Below, piece after piece: positions 43,393-51,758 of a DNA stretch of 64,000 nt. This DNA is from Bradyrhizobium sp. BTAi1 (lineage in GTDB: Bacteria > Pseudomonadota > Alphaproteobacteria > Rhizobiales > Xanthobacteraceae). The notes below the pieces were generated by a model, which was given only the letters and a program-made list of their open reading frames with translations, searched no databases and had not been told where the DNA came from. The stretch spans positions 1,962,001 through 2,026,000 of the forward strand of contig NC_009485.1 of assembly GCF_000015165.1 (NCBI RefSeq). The letters are read 5' to 3'. Positions within the stretch are counted from its first letter, which is position 1. Each line of letters opens with the position of its first letter. The position numbers and the translations under genes are program-made.

Positions 43393-44286
43393 ATGTGCGG
43401 AATCGTCGGGCTGTTTCTGAAAGCTCCCCGGTTGGAGCGGGAGCTCGGCGCGTTGCTCAGCGAGATGCTTGTCGTCATGAGCGATCGCGGACCCGACAGT
43501 GCCGGCTTCGCGGTCTACGGCGATCGCACGCAGGGCCGCGTTAAACTCACCATCTCCGGTGCCGACGAGGACGTTTTGCGGCGTGCCGTGGCCGAGCTCG
43601 GCAAGGCGATCAATGAAACGCCGGCGGTGACCCTGCACGATACCCATGCCGTGTTGTCGATCTGCTTCGACAAGGAGAAGGCGGCGCGCGCCTTCATCGA
43701 GGGACATGACGACATCAGCTTCGTCGGCGCCGGCGCGCGCATGGAGCTCTACAAGGAGGTCGGTCGGCCCGAGCAGGTGACGCAGCGCTTCGGCCTGCCG
43801 CGTATGGCCGGCAGCCATGGTATCGGCCACACCCGCATGGCGACGGAATCGGCGGTGACGACGCGTGGCGCGCATCCATTCTCGACCGGGCTCGATCAAT
43901 GTCTCGTGCACAATGGCTCGCTGTCGAACCATAATGGCGTCCGGCGCATGCTGCAGCGGGAGGGCATGCGCTTTGCCACTGAGAACGACACCGAGGTTGC
44001 GGCGGGCTATCTGAGCTGGCGGATCCGCGAGGGCGCCTCGCTGAAGCAGGCGCTCACCGACAGCCTGTCCGATCTCGATGGCTTCTACACCTTCGTGGTC
44101 GGCACCGAGACCGGCTTCGCCGTGCTGCGCGACCCGATCTCCTGCAAGCCCGCAGTGATGGCCGAGACCGACGATTACGTGGCGTTCGGCTCGGAGTATC
44201 GCGCGCTCGCTGGCCTGCCCGGGGTCGACAAGGCGCATATCTTCGAGCCCGAGCCGGCCACGGTCTATGCCTGGGAGCGGCGCTGA
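43393..44286 (+). CDS. glxB: GlxB, class II glutamine amidotransferase (N-methylglutamate synthase subunit A-like)
   Basis: The 297-residue protein equals the glutaminase domain of glutamate synthase. Cys2 after Met1 (MCGIVGLF) is the Ntn nucleophile, with DRGPDSAG at 31-38, GIGHTRMATES and LVHNGSLSNHNGVR as the usual glutamine-site blocks. With GlxC and GlxD it corresponds to the split GltB-like complex named MgsABC in methylamine users, which makes N-methylglutamate from methylamine units and glutamate. Its stop overlaps the glxC ATG by one base. GGAG six bases before the ATG is the ribosome site. Confidence 0.88.
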   Translation: MCGIVGLFLKAPRLERELGALLSEMLVVMSDRGPDSAGFAVYGDRTQGRVKLTISGADEDVLRRAVAELGKAINETPAVTLHDTHAVLSICFDKEKAARAFIEGHDDISFVGAGARMELYKEVGRPEQVTQRFGLPRMAGSHGIGHTRMATESAVTTRGAHPFSTGLDQCLVHNGSLSNHNGVRRMLQREGMRFATENDTEVAAGYLSWRIREGASLKQALTDSLSDLDGFYTFVVGTETGFAVLRDPISCKPAVMAETDDYVAFGSEYRALAGLPGVDKAHIFEPEPATVYAWERR

Positions 44287-44969
44287 TGCCGAGCTTCGAT
44301 CTTGCGAGAGCGCCGCTGCGCGAACTGAACGCTGCGCTTCATGCGCTGTCGCCCACCACCAACGAGACGCATTGGATCGTCAGCAATCCCTCAGGCAAGC
44401 ACGCGGTCGCCTGCGGGCTCGACGCCCCGGTCACCGTCGAGATCGACGGTCACGTCGGCTACTATTGTGCCGGCATGAACAAGGCTGCCACCGTCGTGAT
44501 TTCAGGCAATGCCGGCGTCGGCGTCGCCGAGAACATGATGTCCGGCGAGGTTCGCGTCAAAGGCGACGCCAGCCAATCGGCCGGCGCCACCGGCTGCGGC
44601 GGGCTGCTGGTGATCGAGGGCAATGCCTCGGCGCGCTGTGGCATCTCGATGAAGGGCATCGACATTGTCGTGAAAGGCTCGATCGGGCCGATGAGTGCGT
44701 TCATGGCCCAGGCGGGCAATCTGGTCGTGCTCGGCGACGCCGGCGATGCGCTCGGCGATTCGATCTATGAGGCCCGATTGTTCGTGCGTGGCCGCGTCGC
44801 CAGCCTGGGCGCCGACTGCATCGAGAAGCCGATGACGGAGGAAGACCGCGCGATCCTCGCGGCCGTGCTGAAGCGGGCCGGCGTCGAGGCGCGCGCCGAT
44901 GACTTCAAGCTCTATGGCTCGGCGCGGCGCCTCTATCACTTCCACATCGACAATGTCGACGCCTATTGA
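44286..44969 (+). CDS. glxC: GlxC, GXGXG-domain protein (N-methylglutamate synthase subunit B-like)
   Basis: The 227-residue protein corresponds to the C-terminal beta-helix (GXGXG) domain of glutamate synthase. Regular Gly-containing repeats are visible, such as GHVGYYCAGMNKA, GNAGVGVAENMMSG and GDASQSAGATGCGG. It has no catalytic residues of its own and is a structural partner of GlxB and GlxD. The start overlaps the glxB stop, which points to coupled translation and equal amounts of the subunits. Confidence 0.87.
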   Translation: MPSFDLARAPLRELNAALHALSPTTNETHWIVSNPSGKHAVACGLDAPVTVEIDGHVGYYCAGMNKAATVVISGNAGVGVAENMMSGEVRVKGDASQSAGATGCGGLLVIEGNASARCGISMKGIDIVVKGSIGPMSAFMAQAGNLVVLGDAGDALGDSIYEARLFVRGRVASLGADCIEKPMTEEDRAILAAVLKRAGVEARADDFKLYGSARRLYHFHIDNVDAY

Positions 44970-44979
44970 GGCCATCACG

Positions 44980-46305
44980 ATGTCCGTGCCTCCACATCGC
45001 ACCCCGCCGCGTTTCTCCGCGACCTTCAACCCGAACGTGATCGCCGAGATCCAGCGGGCTGCAGCAACCGGCATTTACGATATCCGCGGCGGCGGCGCCA
45101 AGCGCGCGCTGCCGCATTTCGACGATCTCCTGTTCCTGGGCGCCTCGATCTCGCGCTATCCGCTGGAGGGCTATCGCGAGAAATGCGGCACCGACGTCAC
45201 GCTCGGCACGCGCTTCGCGAGGAAGCCGATCAAGCTGAAGATCCCGGTGACCGTCGCCGGCATGAGCTTCGGCTCATTGTCCGGTCCGGCCAAGGAGGCA
45301 TTGGGGCGCGGCGCCTCCGCAGCCGGCACCTCGACCACCACGGGCGACGGCGGCATGACGCCGGAGGAGCGCGGCCACTCGTCGATCCTGGTCTATCAAT
45401 ATCTGCCGTCGCGCTACGGCATGAATCCCGATGATCTGCGCAAAGCGGATGCGATCGAGATCGTGATCGGGCAGGGCGCCAAGCCCGGCGGCGGCGGCAT
45501 GCTGCTCGGGCAGAAGATCTCGCCACGCGTCGCCAAGATGCGCACATTGCCCGAGGGCATCGACCAGCGCTCGGCCTGCCGCCACCCGGACTGGACCGGA
45601 CCCGACGATCTCGAGATCAAGATCGAGGAGCTGCGCGAGATCACCGATTGGGAGAAGCCGATCTACGTCAAGGTCGGCGCCAGCCGTCCCTATTACGACA
45701 CGGCGCTGGCGGCGAAGTCCGGTGCCGATGTCATCGTGCTCGACGGCATGCAGGGCGGCACCGCCGCGACCCAGGACGTCTTCATCGAACATGTCGGGCT
45801 GCCCACGCTCGCCGCGATCCGGCCCGCCGTGCAGGCGCTGCAGGATCTCGGTCTGCATCGCAAGCTGCAGCTGATCGTCTCCGGTGGCATCCGCACCGGC
45901 GCCGATGTCGCCAAGGCGCTCGCGCTCGGCGCCGACGCGGTCTCGATCGGCACCGCGGCGCTGATCGCGCTCGGCGACAATGATCCGCAATGGGAGGCCG
46001 AGTATCAGAAGCTCGGCACCACCGCCGGCGCCTATGATGATTGGCAGGAAGGTCTCGATCCCGCGGGGATCACGACCCAGGATCCCGTGCTGGCCGCGCG
46101 GCTCGATCCGGTCAAGGCCGGCCGCCGGCTCGCTAACTATCTCTCGGTGCTGACGTTGGAGGCGCAGACGATCGCGCGGGCCTGCGGCAAGAGTCATCTG
46201 CATAATCTTGAGCCGGAGGATCTCGTCGCCTTGACGATCGAGGCGGCGGCGATGGCCGGCGTGCCGCTCGCCGGCACCAACTGGATTCCGGGACGCGACA
46301 AATAG
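44980..46305 (+). CDS. glxD: GlxD, glutamate synthase-like FMN domain protein (N-methylglutamate synthase subunit C-like)
   Basis: The 441-residue protein is the FMN-binding synthase domain of the split glutamate-synthase complex. Typical blocks are VAGMSFGSLSGPAKEALGRG, GQGAKPGGGGMLLGQK, VKVGASRPYYDTALAAKSGAD and SGGIRTGADVAKALALGAD. ATG 44980 with GAGG nine bases upstream is preferred; an in-frame ATG at 44953 overlaps glxC. In methylotrophs its counterpart MgsC joins methylamine-derived nitrogen to glutamate. It may instead be a special glutamate synthase, but the glnT and sox neighbours favour the N-methylglutamate role. Confidence 0.87.
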   Translation: MSVPPHRTPPRFSATFNPNVIAEIQRAAATGIYDIRGGGAKRALPHFDDLLFLGASISRYPLEGYREKCGTDVTLGTRFARKPIKLKIPVTVAGMSFGSLSGPAKEALGRGASAAGTSTTTGDGGMTPEERGHSSILVYQYLPSRYGMNPDDLRKADAIEIVIGQGAKPGGGGMLLGQKISPRVAKMRTLPEGIDQRSACRHPDWTGPDDLEIKIEELREITDWEKPIYVKVGASRPYYDTALAAKSGADVIVLDGMQGGTAATQDVFIEHVGLPTLAAIRPAVQALQDLGLHRKLQLIVSGGIRTGADVAKALALGADAVSIGTAALIALGDNDPQWEAEYQKLGTTAGAYDDWQEGLDPAGITTQDPVLAARLDPVKAGRRLANYLSVLTLEAQTIARACGKSHLHNLEPEDLVALTIEAAAMAGVPLAGTNWIPGRDK

Positions 46306-46384
46306 GCTGGCAGCGCTGCGCGCGCCGCCGACGCGATCGACGGATGGACGATGCCGGGGTCTTCAAGGACTCAAAGAGGGAATC

Positions 46385-47683
46385 ATGTCGAGTAGCCTCC
46401 ATGCCGTCGCCTGTGAGCGCGGCATCAAATATTTCCTGATCTCTTATACCGACCTGTTCGGCGTGCAGCGCGCCAAGCTGGTGCCGGCGGCGGCGATCGA
46501 CGGCATGGTGAAGACCGGCGCTGGCTTCGCAGGCTTCGCGACCTGGCTCGACATGACCCCGGCCGATCCCGACGTGTTCGCGATGCCCGATCCGGCGAGC
46601 CTGATCCAGCTGCCGTGGAAGCCGGAGGTCGGCTGGCTCGCGGCCGATCCCTGGATGAACGGCAAGCCGGTGGCACATGCGCCGCGAAACCTGCTCAAGC
46701 GCATGGTCGCCGATGCGGCGGCGCAGGGCTATGAGCTGAAATCCGGTGTCGAATGCGAGTTCTTCCTGATCACCGCCGACGGCAGTGCGCCGTCCGATGT
46801 CGCGGACAAGCAGTCGAAGCCGTGCTACGACCAGCAGGCCCTGATGCGGCGCTACGAGGTGATCGCCGAGATTTGCGACGCCATGCTGGCGCTGGGCTGG
46901 AAGCCGTATCAGAACGATCACGAGGACGCTAACGGCCAGTTCGAGATGAACTGGGAGTTCGACACCGCGCTGACGACCGCCGATCGCCACGCCTTCTTCA
47001 AATATATGGTGCGCTCGATCGCCGAGAAGCACGGGCTGCGCGCCACCTTCATGCCGAAGCCGTTCGTCGATCTCACCGGCAATGGCTGCCATGCCCATGT
47101 CTCGGTGTGGAAGGACGGCCGCAATCTGTTCGAGGACGAGGCCGGCGAGCTCGGCGTGTCCGAATTGGGCTATCAGTTCCTCGGCGGTATCATGCATTCG
47201 GCCGATGCGCTGGCCGCGCTGTTCAACCCGACCGTCAACTCCTACAAGCGCATCAATGCGGCGAGGACGACATCGGGCGCGACCTGGGCGCCGAACTCGG
47301 TGACCTATTCCGGCAACAACCGGACCCATCTGATCCGCATTCCCGAAGCCGGCCGCTTCGAGGTCCGCCTCGCCGATGGTGCCGCCAATCCCTATCTGTT
47401 GCAGGCCGGGCTGCTCGCCGCCGGCCTCGACGGCATCGCCAATGATCGCGACCCGGGCCCGCGCCTCGACATCAACATGTATACCGACGGCCACGCCGTA
47501 AAGACCGGCAAGAAGCTGCCGCTCAACCTGCTCGATGCGATCCGCGCGCTGCAGGCCTCGCCGGTCATGGCCGAAAAGCTCGGCGATTTCATTCCCTGCT
47601 ACGTCAAGCTCAAGACCGAGGAGTGGAACGCTTATGCGCGCCATTTGACGGAGTGGGAGCGCGAAACGACGTTGGATTGCTAA
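46385..47683 (+). CDS. glnT: Type III glutamine synthetase GlnT / gamma-glutamylmethylamide synthetase-like
   Basis: The 432-residue ligase belongs to the GlnA fold. Visible elements are VECEFFL (metal-binding Glu pair), the second-metal region HEDANGQFEMNW, the ATP-side GNGCHAHVSVWKDG with its His, and FNPTVNSYKRINAARTTSG with the Arg-rich substrate strand. Length matches the GlnT/GmaS group rather than GSI (about 470). GmaS joins methylamine to glutamate with ATP, and its location after glxBCD and opposite soxGADB matches the N-methylglutamate pathway. Ordinary glutamine synthetase activity is the alternative. AAAGAGGG precedes the ATG. Confidence 0.85.
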   Translation: MSSSLHAVACERGIKYFLISYTDLFGVQRAKLVPAAAIDGMVKTGAGFAGFATWLDMTPADPDVFAMPDPASLIQLPWKPEVGWLAADPWMNGKPVAHAPRNLLKRMVADAAAQGYELKSGVECEFFLITADGSAPSDVADKQSKPCYDQQALMRRYEVIAEICDAMLALGWKPYQNDHEDANGQFEMNWEFDTALTTADRHAFFKYMVRSIAEKHGLRATFMPKPFVDLTGNGCHAHVSVWKDGRNLFEDEAGELGVSELGYQFLGGIMHSADALAALFNPTVNSYKRINAARTTSGATWAPNSVTYSGNNRTHLIRIPEAGRFEVRLADGAANPYLLQAGLLAAGLDGIANDRDPGPRLDINMYTDGHAVKTGKKLPLNLLDAIRALQASPVMAEKLGDFIPCYVKLKTEEWNAYARHLTEWERETTLDC

Positions 47684-47739
47684 GTGGCCGCTGTCGTTCG
47701 CATGACGATGTGCAAGTGAGCCCAGATCGCCCCGCGCGC

Positions 47740-47821
47740 CATTGCGAGGAGCGAAGCGACGAAGCAATCCAGACTGTCTCCGCAGAATGATTCGGGATTG
47801 CTTCGCTACGCTCGCAATGAC
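47740..47821. repeat. Rhizobial-type intergenic palindromic repeat
   Basis: The left arm (47740-47770, CATTGCGAGGAGCGAAGC...) and right arm (47796-47821, ...TTCGCTACGCTCGCAATG) are inverted copies separated by about 25 bases. They would fold into a long hairpin. Elements with this ATTGCGAG/GCAATCC wording are very common in Bradyrhizobium genomes. Lying between the convergent glnT and soxG genes, it probably also acts as a two-way transcription stop. Confidence 0.75.
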
Positions 47822-47916
47822 GCGGTGAGAGCGGAGTGTTAGTTCCCAGGCTGTGCAAAGTCATCGGGCGGCATCAGCCGCGCGAAGGCGTGGCCACCGA
47901 TTGTCGCACGGATGCT

Positions 47917-48519
47917 CTAGGACGGCCTCACCTCGCAGCCGAACTCCGCCGCCGCCTCCGAGAACCAATGCCAGAAGCTGCGGGACAGGCTGCGGAACAC
48001 GGCGATGTCGAACGAGGCGCATCCGTCCTGGTCCTCGTTGCGCCAGATGATGGCGCCGATATGTGCGGCCACCGTCGTGGCTGCCGCTCCGGGCGGAAAC
48101 GCGCGCTCATGCAGGTCGATCGGAAAGCCCTTGGCGAGCACGTCGCGGATGGCGGGGCCGCCGACGCGGAACACGACATAGCCGCCGCTCTGGTCGACGA
48201 TGGAGGCGAGCGGGCCGATTGCGGCCTTCAAGGCCGTGGCCAGGCGATGGCTGCTGCCGTCGGCCATGCCGAGCCAATGCTGCGGACCGAGGCCTGCGAA
48301 GGCGATCGTGTCGGCGCTGGCCACGGCGGGGCGATCCGGCAGCATGACGCCGCAATATTGCCGGATCGCCTCGCGCAAGGCCGCCTCCTGGCCCTTGCGG
48401 GCCTGCAGCGTCGCCAGCCCGAGATCGGCTCGCTCGGTGATCGTGACCTGGCTGCCGGGCGGCGCGGGCGCGGCGTCGGCGAACGTGGCAGGTGACGACG
48501 ACGGACTGTGCTCAGCCAT
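47917..48519 (-). CDS. soxG: Sarcosine oxidase / N-methylglutamate dehydrogenase gamma subunit
   Basis: The 200-residue protein resembles SoxG/MgdD, the small subunit that packs against the folate-binding domain. Features are LATLQARKGQEAALREAI, LGPQHWLGM and GGYVVFRVGGPAIRDVLAKG. The frame is open upstream within soxA, but ATG 48519 gives the usual N-terminus and overlaps the soxA stop by 8 bases. It is the last gene of a four-gene operon soxB-soxD-soxA-soxG on the minus strand, facing glnT. Confidence 0.82.
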   Translation of the reverse strand: MAEHSPSSSPATFADAAPAPPGSQVTITERADLGLATLQARKGQEAALREAIRQYCGVMLPDRPAVASADTIAFAGLGPQHWLGMADGSSHRLATALKAAIGPLASIVDQSGGYVVFRVGGPAIRDVLAKGFPIDLHERAFPPGAAATTVAAHIGAIIWRNEDQDGCASFDIAVFRSLSRSFWHWFSEAAAEFGCEVRPS

Positions 48520-51490
48520 GGAGCCGCGCTCCCTGTGGATCGATGAAGACCGGCGAGACGAGCTCGACCTCGGTATCGCCGTCGCGCACCGGATCATAGG
48601 CGCGCATGCGTTCGCCGTGTCGCGCCGGTCCACGCTTGACGAGGGCAAGGCCGATCCAATGCCCGAGCGCCGGCGAGAACGCGATCGACGTGACATAGCC
48701 CTCGTCGTTCTCTGTCGTCGGCGCTGCGCCCAGCGCGAGCATGTGAGCGCCAGCGCGTAGCCGCGCCATCGGATTGATCGGGCGCAGGCCGACGAGCGTC
48801 GGGCGGTCGGGATCGGTGAGGCCGGGCCGGTGCGCCAGCACGCGGCCGATGTAATCCTTTTTCTGCGACATCATCCGGCCGAGGCCGAGATCGGCGGCTG
48901 TTGTGGTGCCGTTGATCTCGTTACCGGCGACATGGCCCTTTTCGATGCGCATCACGCCGAGCGCCTCGGTGCCGTAGGGGATGATGCCGAACTCAGCGCC
49001 GGCTTCCATGATCGCGCGGATCGCCGCGTCGCCATATTGCGCCGGCACCGCGATCTCATAGCCGAGCTCGCCGGAGAATGAGACGCGGAACAGCCGCGCC
49101 GGCACGTCGCGCCAGGTGAACTCGACGCATCCGAGATACGGCAAAGCGGCATCGGAAACATCGACGACGTCGCCGAGCAGGCGGTCCAACAGCTGTCGGG
49201 CGCCGGGGCCCGCGATGGAATATTGCGACCATTGCTCGGTGACGGAGACGAGCTGCACGTCCAATTCGGGCCATAGCACCTGGCGCGCATGTTCCAGATG
49301 CTGCATGACCTTGGCGGCGTTCGCGGTTGTCGTCGACACCACATAATGATCTGGCGCGAAGCGGGCGGCCGTGCCGTCATCCATCACCAACCCGTCCTCC
49401 CGCAACATCACGCCATAGCGGGTCTTGCCCACCGGCAAGGTCGAGAACATGTTGATATAGACGCGGTCGAGGAAGGTGCCGGCATCGCTGCCCTGGACGT
49501 CGATCTTGCCGAGTGTCGAGACATCACAGACGCCGACCTTGCTGCGGACGTCGCGCACCTCGCGCGAGACGGTGGTGAGCCAGTCGGTTTCGCCCGGTTG
49601 CGCGAACCACTGCGCGCGCAGCCAAGCGCCTGCTTCGACGAAGCTCGCATTGCTCTGCTCGGCCCAGCCGTGTCCGGCCGTCAGGCGCGTCGGCCGGAAG
49701 TCGCGGCCGCGGTGATGGCCCGCGAGCGCGCCGATCGCGACCGGCGTCGCTGGCGCGCGGAACATCGTGGTGCCGATCTCGGCCATGCTGCGGCCCGTCA
49801 GTTCGGCCATCATCGCCTGGCCATTGATGTTCGAGGTCTTCCCCTGATCGGTCGCCATGCCCAGCGTGGTGTAGCGCTTGAGAAGCTCGACCGAGCGGAA
49901 GCCCTCGCGTGCGGCGAGCGCAACATCGGCGCTGGTGACGTCGTGCTGGAAATCGATGAAAGCCTTCGATGACGAGCCGAGATGCCAGAACGGCGCCAGC
50001 GCGATGGGCTCATCGTCCGCCCGCGGCGCCGGGGCGGCAGTGATAGCAAAACCCGTTGCCTCAGCGGCAGCGGTGCCGAGCGCCGTGCCCTGCCGCAGCG
50101 CCTCGGCGAGACCGAAGGCGCCCGCCGCTGCGCCCGCGACGCTCATGCCCGGCGGCAATGCATCCGGCACGAAGGCGGCATGGGCCTCGGACCAGCGCGG
50201 CCGATGTCCGAGATGCGTGGTCAGTGCGAGATGCGGCGACCAGCCGGCGGACATGGCCAGCAGGTCGACCGGCAAGCCTTGTTCTCGCCCATCCGCGCGC
50301 CGCAGCGTGATCGCCTGCAGGCCGCGGCGGCCGCCGCGCGTCTGGGTGACGTCGGCTCCGAGATGGACGGGAATCGCGAGCCGTGTTGCTTCGGCCCGGA
50401 GTTGCGGCGCGACCGTCGCTCGGTGATCGATGATGGCCGTCACTGTGACGCCGCTGCGCGCGAGGTCGAACGCGGTCGTCCAGGCGTCATCGCAGCCGGT
50501 ATAGACCGCGGCCCGCCGTCCGGGCTTGACCGCGTAGCGGTTCAGATAGCTGCGTACGCCGGCGGCCATCATCACGCCGGGGCGGTCGTTCCCCCCGAAC
50601 ACGATCGGGCGCTCGATCGCGCCGCTCGCCAGCACCGCGCGCTTGGCGACGATCTTCCAATAGCGCTGCCGCGACTGATGCGGCTGCGGCTCGGCGAGAT
50701 GATCGGACACCCGCTCGAGCGCGCCATAGGTGCCGCCATCATAGACGCCGAACACGCTTGTGCGACTGAGGATCCGGACATTCGGCAAAGCCTCGAGCTC
50801 GGCGGTGACGTGCCGCGCCCAGTCGGCGCCTGGCCGGCCATCGACCTCTCCGAGGTCGCTGTTGAGCCGCCCGCCGAGCGTGCAATCCTCGTCGCACAGC
50901 ATGATGCGCGCGCCGCTGCGCCCGGCCGCCAGTGCCGCGGCAAGCCCGGCCGCCCCGCCGCCGATGATCAGGACGTCGCAGAAGGCGTTGATCTTCTCGT
51001 AAGTGTCGGGGTCGGCCTCGCCGCTGGCGCGGCCGAGACCGGCGGCCCGGCGGATCGCCGGCTCGTAGACCTTCTCCCAGAACGCGGCCGGCCACATGAA
51101 GGTCTTGTAGTAGAAGCCGGCGACGAACAGCGGCGACAGCAGCCAGTTGATCGCCCCGACATCGTAGCGCAGCGACGGCCAGCGGTTCTGGCTCCAGGCC
51201 TCGAGGCCGTCGAACAGCGCGATGGTGGTGGCGCGCGTGTTCGGCTCGCGACGGGCGCCAGCGCGCAGTTCGACCAGCGCGTTTGGCTCCTCGGGCCCTG
51301 CGGTCATGATGCCGCGCGGACGGTGATATTTGAAGGAGCGGCCGACGAGGCGAACATCATTGGCAAGCAGCGCCGAGGCCAGCGTATCGCCGGCATAGCC
51401 TCGATAGCTGCGGCCGTCGAAGCTGAAGCCGATGGTCTTGCTGCGATCAATCAGGCCGCCGGAGGCGAGCCGGTTGGAATCCGGCATCAT
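48512..51490 (-). CDS. soxA: Sarcosine oxidase / N-methylglutamate dehydrogenase alpha subunit
   Basis: The 992-residue subunit has three parts. A ferredoxin-fold segment at about 10-65 (FSFDGRSYRGYAGDTLASAL) lacks iron-sulfur Cys. A dinucleotide-binding core contains DVLIIGGGAAGLAAALAAGR and a second nucleotide motif region. The C-terminal third is a glycine-cleavage T-protein/DmdA-like domain that binds tetrahydrofolate (FSGELGYEIAVP, YGTEALGVMRIEKGH). The start 51490 overlaps the soxD stop as ATGA. The enzyme demethylates an N-methyl amino acid and hands the methyl unit to folate as methylene-THF. With glxBCD-glnT nearby, N-methylglutamate is a more likely substrate than sarcosine. Confidence 0.88.
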   Translation of the reverse strand: MMPDSNRLASGGLIDRSKTIGFSFDGRSYRGYAGDTLASALLANDVRLVGRSFKYHRPRGIMTAGPEEPNALVELRAGARREPNTRATTIALFDGLEAWSQNRWPSLRYDVGAINWLLSPLFVAGFYYKTFMWPAAFWEKVYEPAIRRAAGLGRASGEADPDTYEKINAFCDVLIIGGGAAGLAAALAAGRSGARIMLCDEDCTLGGRLNSDLGEVDGRPGADWARHVTAELEALPNVRILSRTSVFGVYDGGTYGALERVSDHLAEPQPHQSRQRYWKIVAKRAVLASGAIERPIVFGGNDRPGVMMAAGVRSYLNRYAVKPGRRAAVYTGCDDAWTTAFDLARSGVTVTAIIDHRATVAPQLRAEATRLAIPVHLGADVTQTRGGRRGLQAITLRRADGREQGLPVDLLAMSAGWSPHLALTTHLGHRPRWSEAHAAFVPDALPPGMSVAGAAAGAFGLAEALRQGTALGTAAAEATGFAITAAPAPRADDEPIALAPFWHLGSSSKAFIDFQHDVTSADVALAAREGFRSVELLKRYTTLGMATDQGKTSNINGQAMMAELTGRSMAEIGTTMFRAPATPVAIGALAGHHRGRDFRPTRLTAGHGWAEQSNASFVEAGAWLRAQWFAQPGETDWLTTVSREVRDVRSKVGVCDVSTLGKIDVQGSDAGTFLDRVYINMFSTLPVGKTRYGVMLREDGLVMDDGTAARFAPDHYVVSTTTANAAKVMQHLEHARQVLWPELDVQLVSVTEQWSQYSIAGPGARQLLDRLLGDVVDVSDAALPYLGCVEFTWRDVPARLFRVSFSGELGYEIAVPAQYGDAAIRAIMEAGAEFGIIPYGTEALGVMRIEKGHVAGNEINGTTTAADLGLGRMMSQKKDYIGRVLAHRPGLTDPDRPTLVGLRPINPMARLRAGAHMLALGAAPTTENDEGYVTSIAFSPALGHWIGLALVKRGPARHGERMRAYDPVRDGDTEVELVSPVFIDPQGARLHG

Positions 51491-51750
51491 GCCGCGCCTC
51501 GCGTGGCGAGCGCGGCGCCGAGCACCTCGTGGGTCCGGACGTCGCGGGTCACGATCAACCAGCTGCGGCAACCCTGTGCGTGATACCAGAGTTCGCGATG
51601 CGGGCCGGCGGGATTGTCGCGCAGATAGACGGCCTCAAAGAAGCGCCGCTGACCGTCGTCGGTGGCCGGATCAGGCCGCTTTGCGGTGTCGCCGTGATAG
51701 GCGAACTCGCTGACGTCGCGCTCGCCACAGAACGGGCAGGGAATTCGCAT
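51487..51750 (-). CDS. soxD: Sarcosine oxidase / N-methylglutamate dehydrogenase delta subunit
   Basis: The 87-residue subunit opens with MRIPCPFCGERDVSEFAYHGD, the zinc-binding Cys-Pro-Phe-Cys-Gly knuckle of SoxD, followed by FFEAVYLRDNPAGPHRELW and the HAQGCRSWL block where the third Cys-associated site lies. It has the expected size for the family (about 90-100). Its stop overlaps soxA by four bases and its start is 8 bases after soxB, so all four subunits are translated together. Confidence 0.87.
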   Translation of the reverse strand: MRIPCPFCGERDVSEFAYHGDTAKRPDPATDDGQRRFFEAVYLRDNPAGPHRELWYHAQGCRSWLIVTRDVRTHEVLGAALATRGAA

Positions 51751-51758
51751 GGTTGGCC

